Shown here in pieces: positions 4,961 to 6,537 of a stretch of DNA of 6,537 bases. Numbering within the stretch: position 1 is the first letter of the stretch; each line of letters begins with the position of its first letter. Below the pieces are notes generated by a model. It was not told the origin of the DNA and did not search any database. It was given only the letters and a program-made list of their open reading frames with translations. Both the position numbers and the translations under genes were made by a program. This DNA is from Bacteroidota bacterium (lineage in GTDB: Bacteria > Bacteroidota > Bacteroidia > Bacteroidales > UBA1402): NCBI GenBank assembly GCA_030706285.1, contig JAUZOU010000175.1, forward strand, positions 1 to 6,537, written 5' to 3'.

Positions 4961-6229
4961 ATGAACAGAAATACAGTCATGGTAATCCTGGTACTGCTTA
5001 CCTTTTTCGTAATATCTTTCCTTACCAATGTGTTGGGACCACTGATCCCTGAAATCATTGACAATTTCAATCTCAGCCTTGGGTTGGCCGGATTGCTGCC
5101 CTTCTCTTTTTTCATCGCCTACGGAGTGATGTCGATTCCCGCTGGTATCCTTGTAGAGAAATACTCTGAAAAACCGATTTTAATCGCCGCGTTTGTTCTG
5201 GCTTTTGCAGGATCGTTGCTTTTTGCTATGTTCCCGCGATTCAGCATCGCATTGCTGTCACTTTTTCTGATCGGAATCGGTATGGCCATGCTGCAGGTGG
5301 TCATCAACCCTTTACTCAGACAATCGGGCGGATCATCAAATTATGCGTTTTTTTCAGCCCTGGCCCAATTGATTTTCGGGCTGGCATCCTTTCTCAGTCC
5401 ACTGCTTTACACTTATCTGGTGCATAACGTCCACTCAGGCAACACCTCGTTCATCATATCCACACTCAACAATGTGGTTCCCGGAAATTTAAAATGGGTC
5501 TCGCTGTATTGGGTCTTCGCCGCGATCACCCTGATCATGATCGCAATCAACTGGCTGGTCAAATTTCCGAAAGTAGAGCTGCTTGAAGAAGAAAAAATCA
5601 CGGTTGGCCACGCGTTCAAAGAACTGCTGTCAAATAAATATGTCATTCTGTTTTTTTTTGGCCTGATTGCTTATGTCGGTACAGAGCAAGGCCTTGCCGA
5701 CTGGATGTCAAAATTCCTGCAAACGTATCATGGCATTGACCCCACCACTCAGGGTGCAAATGCAGTAGCCTGGTTCTGGGGACTTATGACCGTGGGTTGC
5801 TTGCTCGGACTGATTCTGCTAAAAATCCTCGACAGTAAATTTGTCTTGATGGTGTTTTCTTCAGGTGCTATTGTCACGCTGCTGGCAGCGCTGTTGGGTT
5901 CCAGGGACATATCGCTGATGGCCTTCCCAATGATGGGATTTTTCGCCTCGATCATGTACCCGGTCATATTCTCCCTGGCATTGAACTCGGTGCCCAAACA
6001 TCAAGGAACATTCGCAGGCATCCTGTGCACCGGTATTGCCGGAGGTGCCTTTATTCCATTGATCGTAGGCGGGCTGGCCGATCTTATCGGCTTGCGTTAT
6101 GGTCTGTTTCTCCTATTTATTACCCTGGGATACATTCTTAGTATTGGAATCTGGGCAAAGCCCATCATCTCGAATGCAACCATTATCGAAAAAATCAGAG
6201 CGCTGTTCCAACAAAGACAGACTAAATAA
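4961..6229 (+). CDS. MFS transporter, FHS-type (sugar:proton symporter-like)
   Basis: From the ATG at 4961 the protein has 422 residues and about twelve hydrophobic segments, so it lies in the inner membrane. The frame extends up to a TTG at 4928, but the promoter overlaps that codon. The first helix starts directly after MNRN. The loop between helices 2 and 3 carries a motif-A-like sequence (IPAGILVEKYSEKP, 59-72). GIGMAMLQVVINPLLRQ (105-121) corresponds to the helix with the conserved NP of FucP/GlcP-like transporters (ANPY region). Where FucP has a glutamate needed for fucose transport, this protein has Q112. A charged cytoplasmic loop (about 200-222) separates the halves. GTEQGLADWMSKFLQ (240-254) and the GIAGGAFIPLIVGGLAD region (358-374) are typical of the FHS second half. 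A hexose is a plausible substrate, but it cannot be told from the sequence. The gene is divergent from the S41 gene. Confidence 0.85.
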   Translation: MNRNTVMVILVLLTFFVISFLTNVLGPLIPEIIDNFNLSLGLAGLLPFSFFIAYGVMSIPAGILVEKYSEKPILIAAFVLAFAGSLLFAMFPRFSIALLSLFLIGIGMAMLQVVINPLLRQSGGSSNYAFFSALAQLIFGLASFLSPLLYTYLVHNVHSGNTSFIISTLNNVVPGNLKWVSLYWVFAAITLIMIAINWLVKFPKVELLEEEKITVGHAFKELLSNKYVILFFFGLIAYVGTEQGLADWMSKFLQTYHGIDPTTQGANAVAWFWGLMTVGCLLGLILLKILDSKFVLMVFSSGAIVTLLAALLGSRDISLMAFPMMGFFASIMYPVIFSLALNSVPKHQGTFAGILCTGIAGGAFIPLIVGGLADLIGLRYGLFLLFITLGYILSIGIWAKPIISNATIIEKIRALFQQRQTK

Positions 6230-6308
6230 GGGTTGCCTTTATTTTGATACAACGTCTTCATTAAGGCCGCTTTAACTGCAGCTATAAAAATCGCATGACG
6301 TCGCAGAC

Positions 6309-6336
6309 TTAACGCATGCACCTTATTTTTCGTTAA
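6309..6336. repeat. Short inverted repeat downstream of the MFS gene
   Basis: TTAACG (6309-6314) and CGTTAA (6331-6336) are perfect inverted repeats with a 16-base spacer ending in TATTTTT. It might form a weak hairpin, but the T-run is inside the loop rather than after the stem, so it is not a convincing terminator. No other gene or RNA is visible between 6230 and 6455. Confidence 0.25.
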
Positions 6337-6382
6337 TTATCATTGCGTAAGAAAACAAATGCCCGGTCATTCGTGTTTTTAA

Positions 6383-6390
6383 TAAGTTTG
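6383..6390 (+). promoter_or_regulatory. Probable -7 element (TAAGTTTG) for the bacterioferritin gene
   Basis: TAAGTTTG fits TAnnTTTG exactly and would start transcription near 6397, about 60 bases before the bfr ATG. No TTG is found at the usual -33 distance; the nearest (6343-6345) is too far. A weak or activator-dependent promoter is possible. Confidence 0.45.
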
Positions 6391-6401
6391 GATCTCATCC
6401 A

Positions 6402-6417
6402 TCTTATTGTAAGACAA
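6402..6417. promoter_or_regulatory. Interlocking inverted repeats, candidate operator upstream of bfr
   Basis: TCTTA-TTG-TAAGA (6402-6414) overlaps TTGT-AAG-ACAA (6407-6417). Both are perfect short palindromes lying just downstream of the predicted start of transcription, where a repressor would act. They do not match a Fur or PerR box that I can recognise, and arms this short can arise by chance. Confidence 0.25.
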
Positions 6418-6455
6418 AGGCCAAACGATGGCCATAAACTAAAAATCAGTATCAT

Positions 6456-6537
6456 ATGAAAGGAAACGAAAAAATGCTTACGGCGTTGAATGCACTGTTA
6501 GCAGACGAATTGACGGCGATCAATCAGTATATGGTTC
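6456..6537 (+). CDS. bfr: Bacterioferritin (partial, N-terminal 27 aa)
   Basis: Only the first 27 codons are present before the right edge. MKGNEKMLTALNALLADELT followed by AINQYMV matches the beginning of bacterioferritin closely: the MKG start, the first helix of the four-helix bundle, and the NELTAINQYF-type motif. E18 is the ferroxidase-centre glutamate of the family. Bacterioferritin stores iron as a 24-subunit cytoplasmic shell, oxidises Fe(II) at di-iron sites and usually binds haem at subunit interfaces through a methionine that lies beyond this fragment. The ATG at 6456 is chosen because it gives the canonical N-terminus. The upstream gap of 226 bases to the transporter, with its own -7 element, suggests a separate transcription unit. 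A ferritin-like relative without haem cannot be excluded from 27 residues. Confidence 0.85.
   Translation, partial: MKGNEKMLTALNALLADELTAINQYMV

Noticed and set aside
4870..6321. Minus-strand open frames of 62-82 codons opposite the transporter gene
   Set aside because: All lie opposite, or mostly opposite, a well-supported membrane transporter and have low-complexity translations without domains; one runs past its 3' end into the intergenic gap.
1..6537. CRISPR array, transposase, integrase or prophage structural genes
   Set aside because: No regularly spaced direct repeats, terminal inverted repeats of IS type, or coding regions for such proteins were seen.

Overview
The window looks like chromosomal DNA from a member of the Bacteroidetes, probably Bacteroidales. 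Three observations support this. Several starts are preceded by the phylum's -7 promoter element TAnnTTTG, in two cases with a well-spaced -33 TTG. Start codons lack clear Shine-Dalgarno sites. The RibF domain carries the GFFDGVH form of its nucleotide-binding motif, which I associate with this phylum. The genus cannot be fixed from the sequence.

Layout, left to right. (1) Positions 1-807, minus strand: the N-terminal 269 residues of a gene that runs off the left edge. It joins a HAD phosphatase domain in frame to the FMN adenylyltransferase domain of RibF. (2) 972-1046, plus strand: a tRNA with anticodon CAT, its own promoter and a strong terminator. It carries one apparently extra T in the D arm. 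(3) 1230-2845, plus strand: a compact, AT-rich three-gene operon. It encodes a Xre/Cro-type HTH protein, an ImmA/IrrE zinc peptidase and a PIN-like protein. The genes are joined by two near-identical 8-base overlaps and driven by a textbook Bacteroidetes promoter. (4) 2979-4781, minus strand: a secreted S41-type peptidase-like protein with an N-terminal TPR-like region. (5) 4961-6229, plus strand: a sugar-type (FHS) MFS transporter, divergent from the S41 gene. (6) 6456-6537, plus strand: the first 27 codons of bacterioferritin, running off the right edge.

The most interesting unit is the operon in (3). ImmA/IrrE peptidases usually relieve repression by cutting a partner HTH repressor. Here that pair sits directly upstream of, and is translationally coupled to, a PIN-like protein related to the DUF3368/VapC group of toxins. 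The arrangement fits a toxin-antitoxin or stress-triggered defence-type module with a protease-controlled repressor. It sits just after a tRNA terminator and is clearly more AT-rich than the flanking housekeeping genes, which suggests acquired DNA, although no integrase or att duplication is visible. The second notable item is the HAD-RibF fusion, which may place a flavin-pathway phosphatase and FAD synthetase on one polypeptide.

The remaining genes (S41, MFS, Bfr) show no obvious functional link to each other or to the cassette.
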